DNA from: Alphaproteobacteria bacterium
GTDB lineage: Bacteria; Pseudomonadota; Alphaproteobacteria; ATCC43930; CGMCC-115725
Length of the DNA: 5,519 nucleotides
Assembly (NCBI GenBank): GCA_017353855.1
Contig: JAFMSA010000332.1
Coordinates: forward strand, 1-5,519
Reading direction: 5' to 3'
Shown: piece after piece, positions 1 to 5,519 of the stretch
Numbering within the stretch: position 1 is the stretch's first letter
Layout of the letters: the number at the start of each line of letters is the position of its first letter
Notes under the pieces: generated by a model
Databases searched by the model: none
Told to the model about the DNA's origin: nothing
What the model saw: only the letters and a program-made list of their open reading frames with translations
Translations under genes and position numbers: made by a program

Positions 1-1043
1 TGCGATTGGCCGCCCGTCGCATTGGCGCGGATCGTCGTCTGATAATCTCCGGCGATCGCGCGCGCGGACGGGGTCAGCGAGACTTTTATCGGCTGCGATT
101 TGCCGGCCGGCAGTTCGGGCAGCCGTTTGGGATCGAAGCCGGTTTTCCAGCCCTCGGGTGCGGTCGCGCTGAACTCCACGTCGCGCGCCGCCTCGGTGCC
201 GTCATTGCGAACAATGACGGTCAGCTGGCCGTCCTGCCCGGCATAAGCCGCACCGCTCAGGCGGCCCCCTTCGCCCGACAGAGACAGACGCGGCTGGCCG
301 ACGACCGTCAGGCCGAGGCCGATATCGGCCGATGCTTGCTCGCTTCTGGCATGCAGCACCATCTTGTAATCGCCCGCCGGGGTCTCCTTGGGCATCGCCA
401 CCGAGACCTGGATATCCTTTGATTTGCCGGCCTCGATCGGAAGGCTCGTCACCTGCTGGCTGCCATAGGCTTCAGTGAACGTCACCTGGAAATTTTTCGG
501 CGCATCGGCGCTGAAGTTGACCGTTGCGTCGCGGCCGCTGTCATTGGCAACGCTGACCCTGAATTTGAACGCGGTCGCGGCCGTGCCACGCAGCGACGGG
601 AAGTCGGTGGTCAGCTTGAGCTTGGCCGGCAATTCCTGGCCTATTGACACCGTAATGGGGAGTCTGAGGTCCTTTCCGCCCCCCTTGCCTTCGACCATGA
701 AATGATAGTCGCCCGGACCCGTATTCGGCGGCGGATCGAGACGCAGCTGCAGCTTCTCCTCGCTGTCCGGCCCGACGATCGCCGAGGCGACGGGCTGACC
801 GCCACCGAGAACCGTGGCCTTCCAACCGCTCGCTACCTCCGGCACGGATAGGGAGAGCTCCTGGGGCGGAGAGTTGAAATTGCGCAGCGACAGATCGACC
901 GTCGCCGTCTCGCCGGCACGGACCGTCAGCGCCGGATACCGCGTGGTCAGATAAACGCCGGTAACGCCCGACGGCTTTTCCGCGGCATCCGCCGCGACCG
1001 CAAGCAACGTGACCAGACAAACCGCGACGAGCCGCAGCAACAT
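1..1043 (-). CDS. Exported NEW3 (NPCBM-associated) Ig-like repeat protein, 3' end missing
   Basis: The frame is open from an ATG at 1043 to the window edge: 347 codons without a stop, so the C-terminus is unseen. The start has a strong GGAGGG ribosome site 7 bases upstream. Residues 1-20 form a Sec signal peptide (MLLR, hydrophobic core LVAVCLVTLLAVA, then ADA|AEK as a likely signal peptidase I site); there is no lipobox. The rest is beta-rich and repetitive, with three modules at about 30-135, 140-248 and 252-347. Each ends in a GDY-containing strand (Tyr113, Tyr226, Tyr334), and modules 1 and 3 carry a GWK motif (73-75, 298-300). This pattern fits the NEW3 domain (COG1470-type proteins). 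From memory, many family members have a C-terminal membrane helix and lie beside ABC-2-type transporter genes; neither can be checked here. It is co-directional with bamD, 160 bases downstream. The family call is fairly secure; substrate and role are unknown. Export to the periplasm is inferred from the signal peptide. Confidence 0.85.
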   Translation of the reverse strand, partial: MLLRLVAVCLVTLLAVAADAAEKPSGVTGVYLTTRYPALTVRAGETATVDLSLRNFNSPPQELSLSVPEVASGWKATVLGGGQPVASAIVGPDSEEKLQLRLDPPPNTGPGDYHFMVEGKGGGKDLRLPITVSIGQELPAKLKLTTDFPSLRGTAATAFKFRVSVANDSGRDATVNFSADAPKNFQVTFTEAYGSQQVTSLPIEAGKSKDIQVSVAMPKETPAGDYKMVLHARSEQASADIGLGLTVVGQPRLSLSGEGGRLSGAAYAGQDGQLTVIVRNDGTEAARDVEFSATAPEGWKTGFDPKRLPELPAGKSQPIKVSLTPSARAIAGDYQTTIRANATGGQS

Positions 1044-1049
1044 CCTTCA

Positions 1050-1055
1050 CCCTCC
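1050..1055 (-). promoter_or_regulatory. Strong ribosome binding site of the NEW3 gene
   Basis: The minus strand reads GGAGGG followed by a 7-base spacer and ATG. This is the best Shine-Dalgarno match in the window. It fixes the start of the NEW3 gene and suggests efficient independent initiation, not coupling to bamD. Confidence 0.75.
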
Positions 1056-1078
1056 GAGATTACCCGCCAGCGCGCACT

Positions 1079-1099
1079 CCGCGGCAATTTAGGCCGCGG
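1079..1099 (-). other. Perfect GC-rich hairpin in the leader of the NEW3 gene
   Basis: CCGCGGC and GCCGCGG form a perfect 7-bp stem around a 7-base A/T-rich loop. It lies 36 bases upstream of the NEW3 start codon and 105 bases past the bamD stop. No T-tract follows on either strand, so it is not a standard intrinsic terminator. It could be a leader structure, a Rho-associated or 3'-end-stabilising stem for the upstream transcript, or chance in GC-rich DNA. The structure is seen directly; the role is unknown. Confidence 0.35.
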
Positions 1100-1149
1100 G
1101 AAACAGCCCGGCACCGCCGCTCGAAAGGTGAAATACGTCAGACGGCCAG

Positions 1150-1188
1150 CAAGCCGAAATTAACAATTTTTCATGTTGTTCAAGCCGA
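1150..1188. repeat. Pair of 8-bp direct repeats flanking the AT-rich island
   Basis: CAAGCCGA occurs at 1150-1157 and again at 1181-1188 on the plus strand, offset by 31 bp, which is close to three helical turns. The repeats bracket the AT-rich patch containing the candidate promoter. Such placement would suit a regulator binding one DNA face, but 8-bp matches also arise by chance. Confidence 0.3.
1157..1183 (-). promoter_or_regulatory. Weak candidate promoter in AT-rich island upstream of the NEW3 gene
   Basis: In the bamD-NEW3 gap an AT-rich patch stands out. On the minus strand TTGAAC (1183-1178) and TAATTT (1162-1157) could serve as -35 and -10 boxes, but the 15-bp spacer is short and both boxes are imperfect. 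Transcription from here would give a leader of about 107 bases that includes the hairpin at 1079-1099. Read-through from bamD is an equally good alternative, because no intrinsic terminator is visible between the genes. Confidence 0.2.
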
Positions 1189-1203
1189 CAGCGGCCGCGC
1201 AGC

Positions 1204-2031
1204 TCAGAACAGCGTGCCGAAGTTGCGGGCAAACCAGCCTTGCGGAGGAGTGCCGGGATTGCCGGAGGTCATCAGGGAATAGGCGTCGGCGTACCACTCG
1301 TTCCCCGGGTAATTGTGGCCGAGCACCGCGGCATTGTCTTTCGCCTCGGCGGTCAGGCCAAGCGCCAGATCGCACTCAACCAGACGCTCCAACGCCTCCG
1401 GTACATGGGTCGTTGTCTGATAATTATCGATCACCCGCCTAAAACGGTTCAGTGCCGCCAAATACTGGCCTCGCTTTAGGTAATAACGTCCGATCTCCAT
1501 CTCTTTTCCGGCCAGATGATCGCGAGTGAAATCCAACTTCAATTTGGCGTCGCGCGCGTATTTGCTGTCGGGAAAGCGGCGGACCACATCGTCGAGCGCG
1601 CTTAGGGCTTGTTCGGTGATTTTCTGGTCACGACCGATATCGACGATCTGCACATAATATGAGATAGCTTTTAAATAATAAGCATAGGCAATATCGCGAT
1701 GACCCGGATGAAGCTGAATAAAGCGGTCGGCCGTGATAATCGCCTCACCGTAGTTGCCCGCCGCGTAGAGCGCATAGGCTGCCATCAGCTGGCCCTTCGT
1801 CGCCCAGACGGAATACGGGTGCTCGCTCTCCACTTCCTGAAACGTCTTGGCCGCCGGCGCGTAGCGCTCCTCGACCAGTTCGTCCATGGCTTTGTTGTAG
1901 AGATCGTCGACCGGCTTCTCGACATACGCTTCTTTTTTGTTGCCGGAGCATGCGGTCAACAAACAGATCAACGCCGCGGGGCCAAACCATCGAAGCAAAG
2001 GCAGCGAGTGCATCGCCAACTCGTCGGACAT
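1204..2031 (-). CDS. bamD: Outer membrane protein assembly factor BamD (ComL/YfiO family lipoprotein)
   Basis: BamD is an essential lipoprotein of the BAM complex, which folds and inserts beta-barrel proteins into the outer membrane; it contacts BamA from the periplasmic face. From the ATG at 2031 the product is 275 residues (E. coli BamD is about 245). A lipoprotein signal is clear: hydrophobic core FGPAALICLL, then the lipobox LTAC with lipidated Cys28. Ser at +2 is consistent with outer-membrane sorting. Tandem TPR-like helical hairpins follow from about residue 40 to 245; typical segments are the motif around LYNKAMDEL (44-52), then RRFPDSKYARDA (151-162) and GRYYLKRGQYLAALNRF (181-197). 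The tail after 255 is Gly/Pro-rich. The start is uncertain: 2031 has GGAG 12 bases upstream; ATG 2013 (269 residues) would give a more ordinary short n-region; an ATG at 2091 overlaps the lpxC stop. It follows lpxC closely and is probably co-transcribed with it. Identification is secure; only the start is in doubt. Confidence 0.95.
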   Translation of the reverse strand: MSDELAMHSLPLLRWFGPAALICLLTACSGNKKEAYVEKPVDDLYNKAMDELVEERYAPAAKTFQEVESEHPYSVWATKGQLMAAYALYAAGNYGEAIITADRFIQLHPGHRDIAYAYYLKAISYYVQIVDIGRDQKITEQALSALDDVVRRFPDSKYARDAKLKLDFTRDHLAGKEMEIGRYYLKRGQYLAALNRFRRVIDNYQTTTHVPEALERLVECDLALGLTAEAKDNAAVLGHNYPGNEWYADAYSLMTSGNPGTPPQGWFARNFGTLF

Positions 2032-2087
2032 GAGATTACGGTTCTCCGACAGGGGTCGAGCCCGCCTGCGCAAGCCGAGGACGCGCA

Positions 2088-3005
2088 TCATTGTCCGGCG
2101 AGCAGCGCCTCGCCCTGCCATTCGAGCTCCCCGATCCCGGCCGGCCGGTTCACAGTCGTGTAGCACCAGGCATCCTCGTCCGCGAACAGCGTCGCGACCA
2201 ACCGCCTCGTATGCGAATGGCCGCCGCGCACACCGCGGAAGGAGCCGATCATCGGGCCCCCGGCGAGATAAAGGTCACCGAACGCATCGAGCAGTTTGTG
2301 CCGCACGAACTCGTCGCCATAGCGCAGGCCGCCGGCATTCAGGACCTGATCGCGACCGACGACGACAGCGTTTTCGAGCGAACCGCCGCGCGCAAAACCC
2401 GCCGCCCGCAGCCGGTTGACGTCATCGAGCAGGCCGAAGGTGCGCGCCCGGCTGAGTTCGCTCCTGAACGTGTGCGAATCGAAGGTCAGCGAGATATCCT
2501 GCTGCCGGATCAGCGGATTGTCGAAATCGATCTCAAAGCTCATCGAAAAGCCGTGGTCCGGAAGCAGTTCCGCCGCCGCGTCTTCCTCGATCACGCGGAC
2601 CGGTTTGAGCACCTTGATCGCGCGCCGGGCCGCATCCTGCTGGACGATCCCGGCGCACTCGATCAGAAACAAAAAGGGCGCCGCACTGCCGTCCATAATC
2701 GGCACCTCGGGCGCATCCAGTTCGACAATGGCATTATCGATTTCAGCCCCGGCAAAGGCCGCCATCAGATGTTCGACCGTGCCCACGCGCGCACCTTCGC
2801 CGTTTGCCAATACGGTGCAGAGAGGTGAATCGATCGCATTGGCCCAGTGAGCCGGAATTTCCGCCGCCGTATCTGTTCGGCGGAAAATAATCCCGGTATC
2901 CGAGGAGGCCGGGCGAAGGGTCATCGCGACCCTCCGACCCGAGTGCAGCCCGATCCCCCGGCACCCTATCGTTGTTTTTAGCGTCTGCTGAGACGCCGCC
3001 GCCAT
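2088..3005 (-). CDS. lpxC: UDP-3-O-acyl-N-acetylglucosamine deacetylase LpxC
   Basis: LpxC is a cytoplasmic zinc amidase that removes the acetyl group from UDP-3-O-acyl-GlcNAc, the first committed step of lipid A synthesis. Starting at ATG 3005 it has 305 residues, the same length as E. coli LpxC. All family landmarks are present: GIGLHSG near the N-terminus (17-23), TVEHL with the catalytic Glu78 and zinc ligand His79, PEVPIMDGSAAPF (99-111), SRARTFG (185-191), and EFVRHKLLDAFGD (232-244) with zinc ligands His236 and Asp240. GGHSH follows, with catalytic His263. The frame extends upstream to GTG 3017 and TTG 3047. The GTG has GAGAAG 8 bases upstream and remains possible, whereas the TTG has no ribosome site and would add unconserved residues. 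A GGCGGGGG purine run precedes the ATG at short spacing. The gene lies 483 bases after ftsZ with a candidate promoter of its own, and leads into bamD. Confidence 0.97.
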   Translation of the reverse strand: MAAASQQTLKTTIGCRGIGLHSGRRVAMTLRPASSDTGIIFRRTDTAAEIPAHWANAIDSPLCTVLANGEGARVGTVEHLMAAFAGAEIDNAIVELDAPEVPIMDGSAAPFLFLIECAGIVQQDAARRAIKVLKPVRVIEEDAAAELLPDHGFSMSFEIDFDNPLIRQQDISLTFDSHTFRSELSRARTFGLLDDVNRLRAAGFARGGSLENAVVVGRDQVLNAGGLRYGDEFVRHKLLDAFGDLYLAGGPMIGSFRGVRGGHSHTRRLVATLFADEDAWCYTTVNRPAGIGELEWQGEALLAGQ

Positions 3006-3055
3006 TTCCCCCGCCACGCGACAGACTTCTCGGAAGTGGTCCCCCAACGCGGAAC

Positions 3056-3084
3056 AACTTACCGTCGTGCCTACTTGGGCTCAA
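3056..3084 (-). promoter_or_regulatory. Candidate sigma70-type promoter for lpxC-bamD
   Basis: On the minus strand TTGAGC (3084-3079) and TAAGTT (3061-3056) are separated by exactly 17 bp. Matches to TTGACA and TATAAT are 4/6 and 3/6. Transcription would start near 3049, giving a leader of about 44 bases before the lpxC ATG. The long gap after ftsZ makes a separate lpxC promoter plausible. The boxes are modest matches, so this is a proposal from sequence only. Confidence 0.35.
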
Positions 3085-3098
3085 ATCACTCTTTGTTA

Positions 3099-3119
3099 CC
3101 GATTGTTGCAGAAAATCGG
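3099..3119. repeat. Inverted repeat just upstream of the candidate lpxC promoter
   Basis: CCGATT (3099-3104) and AATCGG (3114-3119) are perfect 6-bp arms around a 9-base centre. The near arm ends 15 bp upstream of the proposed -35 box. The symmetry and position suit an operator for a dimeric regulator. An RNA hairpin is possible only if transcription from ftsZ reads through. Function is inferred. Confidence 0.3.
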
Positions 3120-3159
3120 CCTGGCGCGGTCGATTCGCAGGGAAACTCAACGGCAATGC

Positions 3160-3171
3160 TGTCGATCGACA
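3160..3171. repeat. Perfect 12-bp palindrome TGTCGATCGACA
   Basis: TGTCGATCGACA is identical on both strands, with no central spacer. It lies in the ftsZ-lpxC gap, about 75 bp upstream of the proposed lpxC -35 box. It could be a binding site for a dimeric regulator. Its core CGATCG is common in GC-rich genomes, which weakens the case. Confidence 0.3.
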
Positions 3172-3241
3172 CAGGCAACCGACGCGTTCGTTTGGGCTGA
3201 CGACGGCAAGCTCTGTCCGTTCGTCCCCACGCCGGCTCTCA

Positions 3242-3261
3242 GGCCCCCAGGCGAAGGGGCC
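3242..3261. repeat. GC-only hairpin in the ftsZ-lpxC gap
   Basis: GGCCCC (3242-3247) and GGGGCC (3256-3261) form a perfect 6-bp stem around an 8-base loop. No T-tract follows on either strand. It may fold in an ftsZ read-through transcript; chance in GC-rich sequence is a serious alternative. Confidence 0.25.
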
Positions 3262-3423
3262 GTCATTCGGCGATGCCGGGCGCCGCCCGCAGGCGCGAAC
3301 CCGCAACCCGAAAAGGAGGCCCGTCGAACGCCGGCAAACCCAAGTCTTCACCGGTTCCGGGCCGTCCCCCCGCGCCGGGAAGCCGCTCACGGATTTCCGC
3401 AAGCATCCCGCAGTCTCGTTTCT

Positions 3424-3445
3424 CGGCAGCAGCTGCAAGCTGCCG
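3424..3445 (-). other. Inverted repeat downstream of the ftsZ stop, possible 3'-end structure
   Basis: CGGCAGC (3424-3430) and GCTGCCG (3439-3445) form a perfect 7-bp stem with an 8-base loop, beginning 43 bases past the ftsZ stop codon. The position suits a transcript-end stem, but the bases after it on the minus strand (AGAAACGAG) lack a U-run. Intrinsic termination is therefore unlikely; a stabilising 3' stem or partial attenuation between ftsZ and lpxC is possible. Confidence 0.3.
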
Positions 3446-3488
3446 TCTGCGGAGCGACGGCCGGGCACGGATGCGCAAGACCGCCGGG

Positions 3489-4994
3489 TCAATTTGCTTG
3501 ACGCCGCAGGAAGGCGGGAATGTCGAGCAGGTCGTCTTCTTTGCTCAGGTTTGGGCGGTCGTCCGGCTCGAGCGGCGCCAGGCGGGGCTGTGCGGCCGAT
3601 TGCGCGGCGGGCTTGGCCGGTTGAGCAGGCGGGCGCGGGGGAGGCTCCGGCGAGGTGGCCCGGGCGCGTCCGACGCCGGTCACGCGTTCGATCAAACTCG
3701 GCACCCGTCTTTTGGGTTTCGCCGTCGCCTCCCTCGCAGCGGCGGGAGGGACCGCCGGCTGCGTCAGCGGAACCGCGCGGGCCGCTCCTGCGTCAGCCGG
3801 TCTTGGCGCGATGAATGCGCCGCCGCGCATTGCGGCGCTCTCCGCCGCCTGCGCCGCCTGCGGGAGCGGCTCGTTGTCGAGTTCGGGACGCACAGGCTGC
3901 TTGGAAGACTGTGCCGCGTTGCGGGTCAGCATCGGCTGCGTATAGTTCCCCTTGCCCGCCTCACGCGGCGGAGCGGTCGTGTCCCGGCTGCTCACCAGGC
4001 TGATCGCCGGCCGCGGCTGTGCGACGGCTTCGGCATCGATCCCGGTGGCGACTACCGAAATCCGCATCCTGCCGTCCAGCCTCTCGTCGAAGGTCGAGCC
4101 GAAGATGATGTTGGCTTCGGGATCGACCTCCTCGCGAATACGATTGGCGGCCTCGTCGACTTCGAACAGCGTCATGTCGAGCCCGCCAGTGATGTTGATC
4201 AGCACCCCCTTTGCGCCCTTCATTGACACGTCTTCGAGCAACGGGTTCGAGATGGCCGCCTCGGCGGCATCGGTGGCCCGCTTCTCGCCTTCGGCCTCGC
4301 CGGTGCCCATCATCGCCTTGCCCATCTCCGCCATCACGGTGCGGATGTCGGCGAAATCGAGATTGATCAGCCCAGGCATGACCATCAGGTCGGTCACGCC
4401 GCGCACCCCGGCGTGAAGCACATCGTCAGCCATCTTGAAGGCGTCGGCGAAGGTGGTGCGCTCGTTGGCGACGCGGAACAGGTTCTGATTGGGGATGATG
4501 ATCAGCGTATCGACGAATTTCTGCAGCTCTTCGATGCCGGCTTCGGCAATGCGCATGCGGTTGCTGCCCTCGAAGTGAAACGGCTTGGTCACTACGCCGA
4601 CCGTCAAAATCCCCGTTTCACGCGCGATCCGGGCAATCACCGGAGCCCCTCCCGTGCCGGTGCCGCCGCCCATTCCGGCGGTGATGAACACCATGTTGGA
4701 ACCACTCATCGACTCGACGAGTTCGTCCAGCGCCTCCTCCGCCGCCGCCCGCCCGACATCCGGTCGCGATCCGGCCCCGAGCCCGCGGGTGACGCCGATC
4801 CCGAGCTGGATCTTGCGGGATGCGCTCGATTGCTGCAGCGCCTGCGCATCGGTGTTGCAGACCACAAACTCGCAGCCGATCAAATTCGCCCGGATCATAT
4901 TGTTGACGGCGTTTCCCCCTGCGCCGCCGACCCCGACAACCGTGATGCGGGGTTTCATCTCCTGCTCGTCCTTCGGGATGCTCAGATTGATCAT
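3489..4994 (-). CDS. ftsZ: Cell division protein FtsZ (tubulin-like GTPase)
   Basis: FtsZ polymerises with GTP into the cytoplasmic Z-ring that directs septum formation. The ATG at 4994 gives 501 residues and has GGGGGA 7 bases upstream. The frame extends to TTG 5060, but those 22 residues are unlike FtsZ and have no ribosome site. The start MINLSIPKDEQEMKPRITV matches the usual alphaproteobacterial beginning. Seen in order: the GVGGAGGNAVNNM nucleotide loop (21-33), the tubulin signature GGGTGTG (109-115), the T7 synergy loop NLDFADIRTVM (211-221) with Asp213 and Asp216 to complete GTP hydrolysis in the next subunit, a C-terminal GTPase subdomain to about 320, a long disordered Ala/Pro-rich linker (about 330-480), and the conserved tail DDLLDIPAFLRRQAN (487-501), which in the family binds FtsA and other partners. 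The linker is much longer than the roughly 50 residues of E. coli, as is common in this class. It contains a basic/hydrophobic segment at 432-446. All catalytic motifs are intact. Confidence 0.98.
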   Translation of the reverse strand: MINLSIPKDEQEMKPRITVVGVGGAGGNAVNNMIRANLIGCEFVVCNTDAQALQQSSASRKIQLGIGVTRGLGAGSRPDVGRAAAEEALDELVESMSGSNMVFITAGMGGGTGTGGAPVIARIARETGILTVGVVTKPFHFEGSNRMRIAEAGIEELQKFVDTLIIIPNQNLFRVANERTTFADAFKMADDVLHAGVRGVTDLMVMPGLINLDFADIRTVMAEMGKAMMGTGEAEGEKRATDAAEAAISNPLLEDVSMKGAKGVLINITGGLDMTLFEVDEAANRIREEVDPEANIIFGSTFDERLDGRMRISVVATGIDAEAVAQPRPAISLVSSRDTTAPPREAGKGNYTQPMLTRNAAQSSKQPVRPELDNEPLPQAAQAAESAAMRGGAFIAPRPADAGAARAVPLTQPAVPPAAAREATAKPKRRVPSLIERVTGVGRARATSPEPPPRPPAQPAKPAAQSAAQPRLAPLEPDDRPNLSKEDDLLDIPAFLRRQAN

Positions 4995-5001
4995 GCGTTT
5001 G

Positions 5002-5007
5002 TCCCCC
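5002..5007 (-). promoter_or_regulatory. Ribosome binding site that decides the ftsZ start
   Basis: The minus strand carries GGGGGA followed by a 7-base spacer and the ATG at 4994. The longer TTG-initiated frame has no comparable site, so this supports the shorter, family-consistent FtsZ N-terminus. Confidence 0.6.
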
Positions 5008-5079
5008 ACTGCAAAAGCTGCCTCTACACGACCCGGCCGGCCCCCCTCGCCGGTACGCAAGCGCTCGTCGGGCTCTGCC

Positions 5080-5519
5080 TCAAAGATTTTGCCTCAGCCA
5101 ATTCCCCAATCGGCCAAGCACCCCTTTCGGCGGCCCTGCCAGACCGCGTCTGGCGCCCGCGACCTCGGCGCGCTCGGAGAGCCCGAAATGCAACAGCCCG
5201 GCGGTCGTCGCAAACGCCGGCCCGCCGGTCGCTTCAGCCAAGCCGGCCACCCGCTGCGGCCGGCCGATCCGAACCTGCTTGTCGAGAATGAGGCCCGCGA
5301 ACTCGCGCGCCCCGTGCAGCTGACAGGCGCCGCCGGTCAGCACGACGCGCCGGCCGGCGATCTTGTCGAAGCCGCTTGCCTCCAGGCGATCGCGCACCAG
5401 CTCGAAGGTCTCCTCGATGCGCGGCGCAATAATCCCGACCAGCAGCGATTTCGGTACGTGGTTGACTTGCCCGTCATCCTCCTCGCCGATCGGCGGCACG
5501 GCGATCATTTCGCGCTCGT
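5080..5519 (-). CDS. ftsA: Cell division protein FtsA, C-terminal part
   Basis: FtsA is an actin-like ATPase that tethers FtsZ filaments to the inner membrane and helps activate septal wall synthesis. Only the last 145 complete codons are visible; the start lies beyond the right edge. The segment has the actin-fold phosphate/adenosine motif VVLTGGACQL, preceded by the helix around EETFELVRDRLEASGF. Next comes the family block KQVRIGRP-RVAGL, then FATTAGLLHFG, which corresponds to the well-known STAVGLLHYG region of E. coli FtsA. After a Gly/Ala/Arg-rich variable spacer it ends in GRLGNWLRQNL, the amphipathic membrane-targeting helix. It ends 85 bases before the ftsZ ATG, the standard ftsA-ftsZ pairing. 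No obvious promoter is seen in that gap, so the two are likely co-transcribed. Confidence 0.96.
   Translation of the reverse strand, partial: EREMIAVPPIGEEDDGQVNHVPKSLLVGIIAPRIEETFELVRDRLEASGFDKIAGRRVVLTGGACQLHGAREFAGLILDKQVRIGRPQRVAGLAEATGGPAFATTAGLLHFGLSERAEVAGARRGLAGPPKGVLGRLGNWLRQNL

Larger units (their letters stand above)
3006..3488. other. Non-coding ftsZ-lpxC intergenic region
   Basis: This 483-base stretch holds no convincing gene. Frames open across it on both strands are Arg/Pro-rich, continue into neighbouring genes out of frame and resemble no protein I know. It contains a candidate lpxC promoter near its downstream end and four perfect inverted repeats, listed separately. None of the hairpins is followed by a T-tract. 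A 71-codon minus frame opening at TTG 3478 (stop at 3263) is considered and rejected below. Confidence 0.6.

Noticed and set aside
1044..1203. Intrinsic terminator for bamD.
   Set aside because: I looked for a GC-rich stem followed by a U-run on the minus strand. The only good stem (1079-1099) has no U-run, and the AT-rich patch has only a weak 5-bp AACAA/TTGTT pairing.
2091..2828. A 245-codon plus-strand open frame antisense to lpxC.
   Set aside because: It lies entirely within the well-supported lpxC gene. Its Arg/Pro/His-rich product is typical of the antisense of a GC-rich gene, and no family motif is visible.
3006..3047. LpxC starting at TTG 3047.
   Set aside because: It would start almost at the proposed transcription start, has no ribosome site and adds unconserved residues. 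The ATG at 3005 gives exactly the usual family length.
3263..3478. A 71-codon minus-strand frame opening with TTG 10 bases after the ftsZ stop, with an internal ATG at 3406 (47 codons).
   Set aside because: The ribosome sites are weak, the first third is Arg/Ala low-complexity, third-position GC is less biased than in the real genes, and it resembles no family I know. It could be a small protein, but there is no positive evidence.
2972..4226. Long overlapping plus-strand open frames across the ftsZ-lpxC gap and the 3' half of ftsZ.
   Set aside because: The products are Arg/Pro/Ala-rich with no recognisable domain. They lie antisense to the FtsZ linker and to non-coding sequence, and long stop-free frames are expected in such GC-rich DNA.
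5035..5042. GGCCGGCC palindrome in the ftsA-ftsZ gap.
   Set aside because: An 8-bp all-GC palindrome is expected often in DNA of this composition, and nothing nearby suggests a regulatory role.
4995..5060. N-terminal extension of FtsZ to an upstream TTG.
   Set aside because: The 22 extra residues are not FtsZ-like and the TTG lacks a ribosome site, whereas the ATG at 4994 has one at good spacing and yields the expected N-terminus.
4413..5291. A 292-codon plus-strand frame antisense to ftsZ and ftsA.
   Set aside because: It covers the most conserved parts of ftsZ and the ftsA tail, and the product shows no motif. It is a mirror of the strong codon bias on the other strand.

Overview
The window is a GC-rich bacterial segment carrying five genes, all on the minus strand and listed here in transcription order: ftsA (3' end only), ftsZ, lpxC, bamD, and a gene for a secreted NEW3/Ig-like repeat protein whose 3' end lies outside the window. 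ftsA-ftsZ-lpxC-bamD is the terminal part of the division and cell-wall (dcw) cluster as usually arranged in Alphaproteobacteria. The FtsZ N-terminus, its long Ala/Pro-rich linker and its DIPAFLRRQ tail also fit that class. A Rhodospirillales-like member is my best guess, but this is inference from gene order and protein style.

Layout from high to low coordinates. 5519-5080 is the C-terminal part of ftsA, ending in the membrane-targeting helix. An 85-base gap follows, then ftsZ (4994-3489). A 483-base non-coding gap (3488-3006) holds several inverted repeats and a plausible sigma70-type promoter just before lpxC (3005-2088). bamD (2031-1204) follows after 56 bases and has a possible ATGA-overlapping alternative start. 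After a 160-base gap with an AT-rich island and a perfect hairpin, the NEW3 gene begins at 1043 and runs off the left edge.

The genes share one theme: coordinating division with envelope growth. FtsA anchors FtsZ filaments to the inner membrane. LpxC commits UDP-acyl-GlcNAc to lipid A synthesis for the outer membrane. BamD is an essential lipoprotein of the machine that inserts outer-membrane beta-barrels. The NEW3 protein is predicted to be exported, but its function is unknown.

Most of the window is conserved core genome and I see no mobile element, CRISPR array, tRNA or rRNA. The points most worth a second look are the NEW3 gene where recN is commonly found in related clusters, a basic/hydrophobic motif in the middle of the FtsZ linker, and the palindrome-rich ftsZ-lpxC gap. 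I do not see convincing evidence of an undescribed system.
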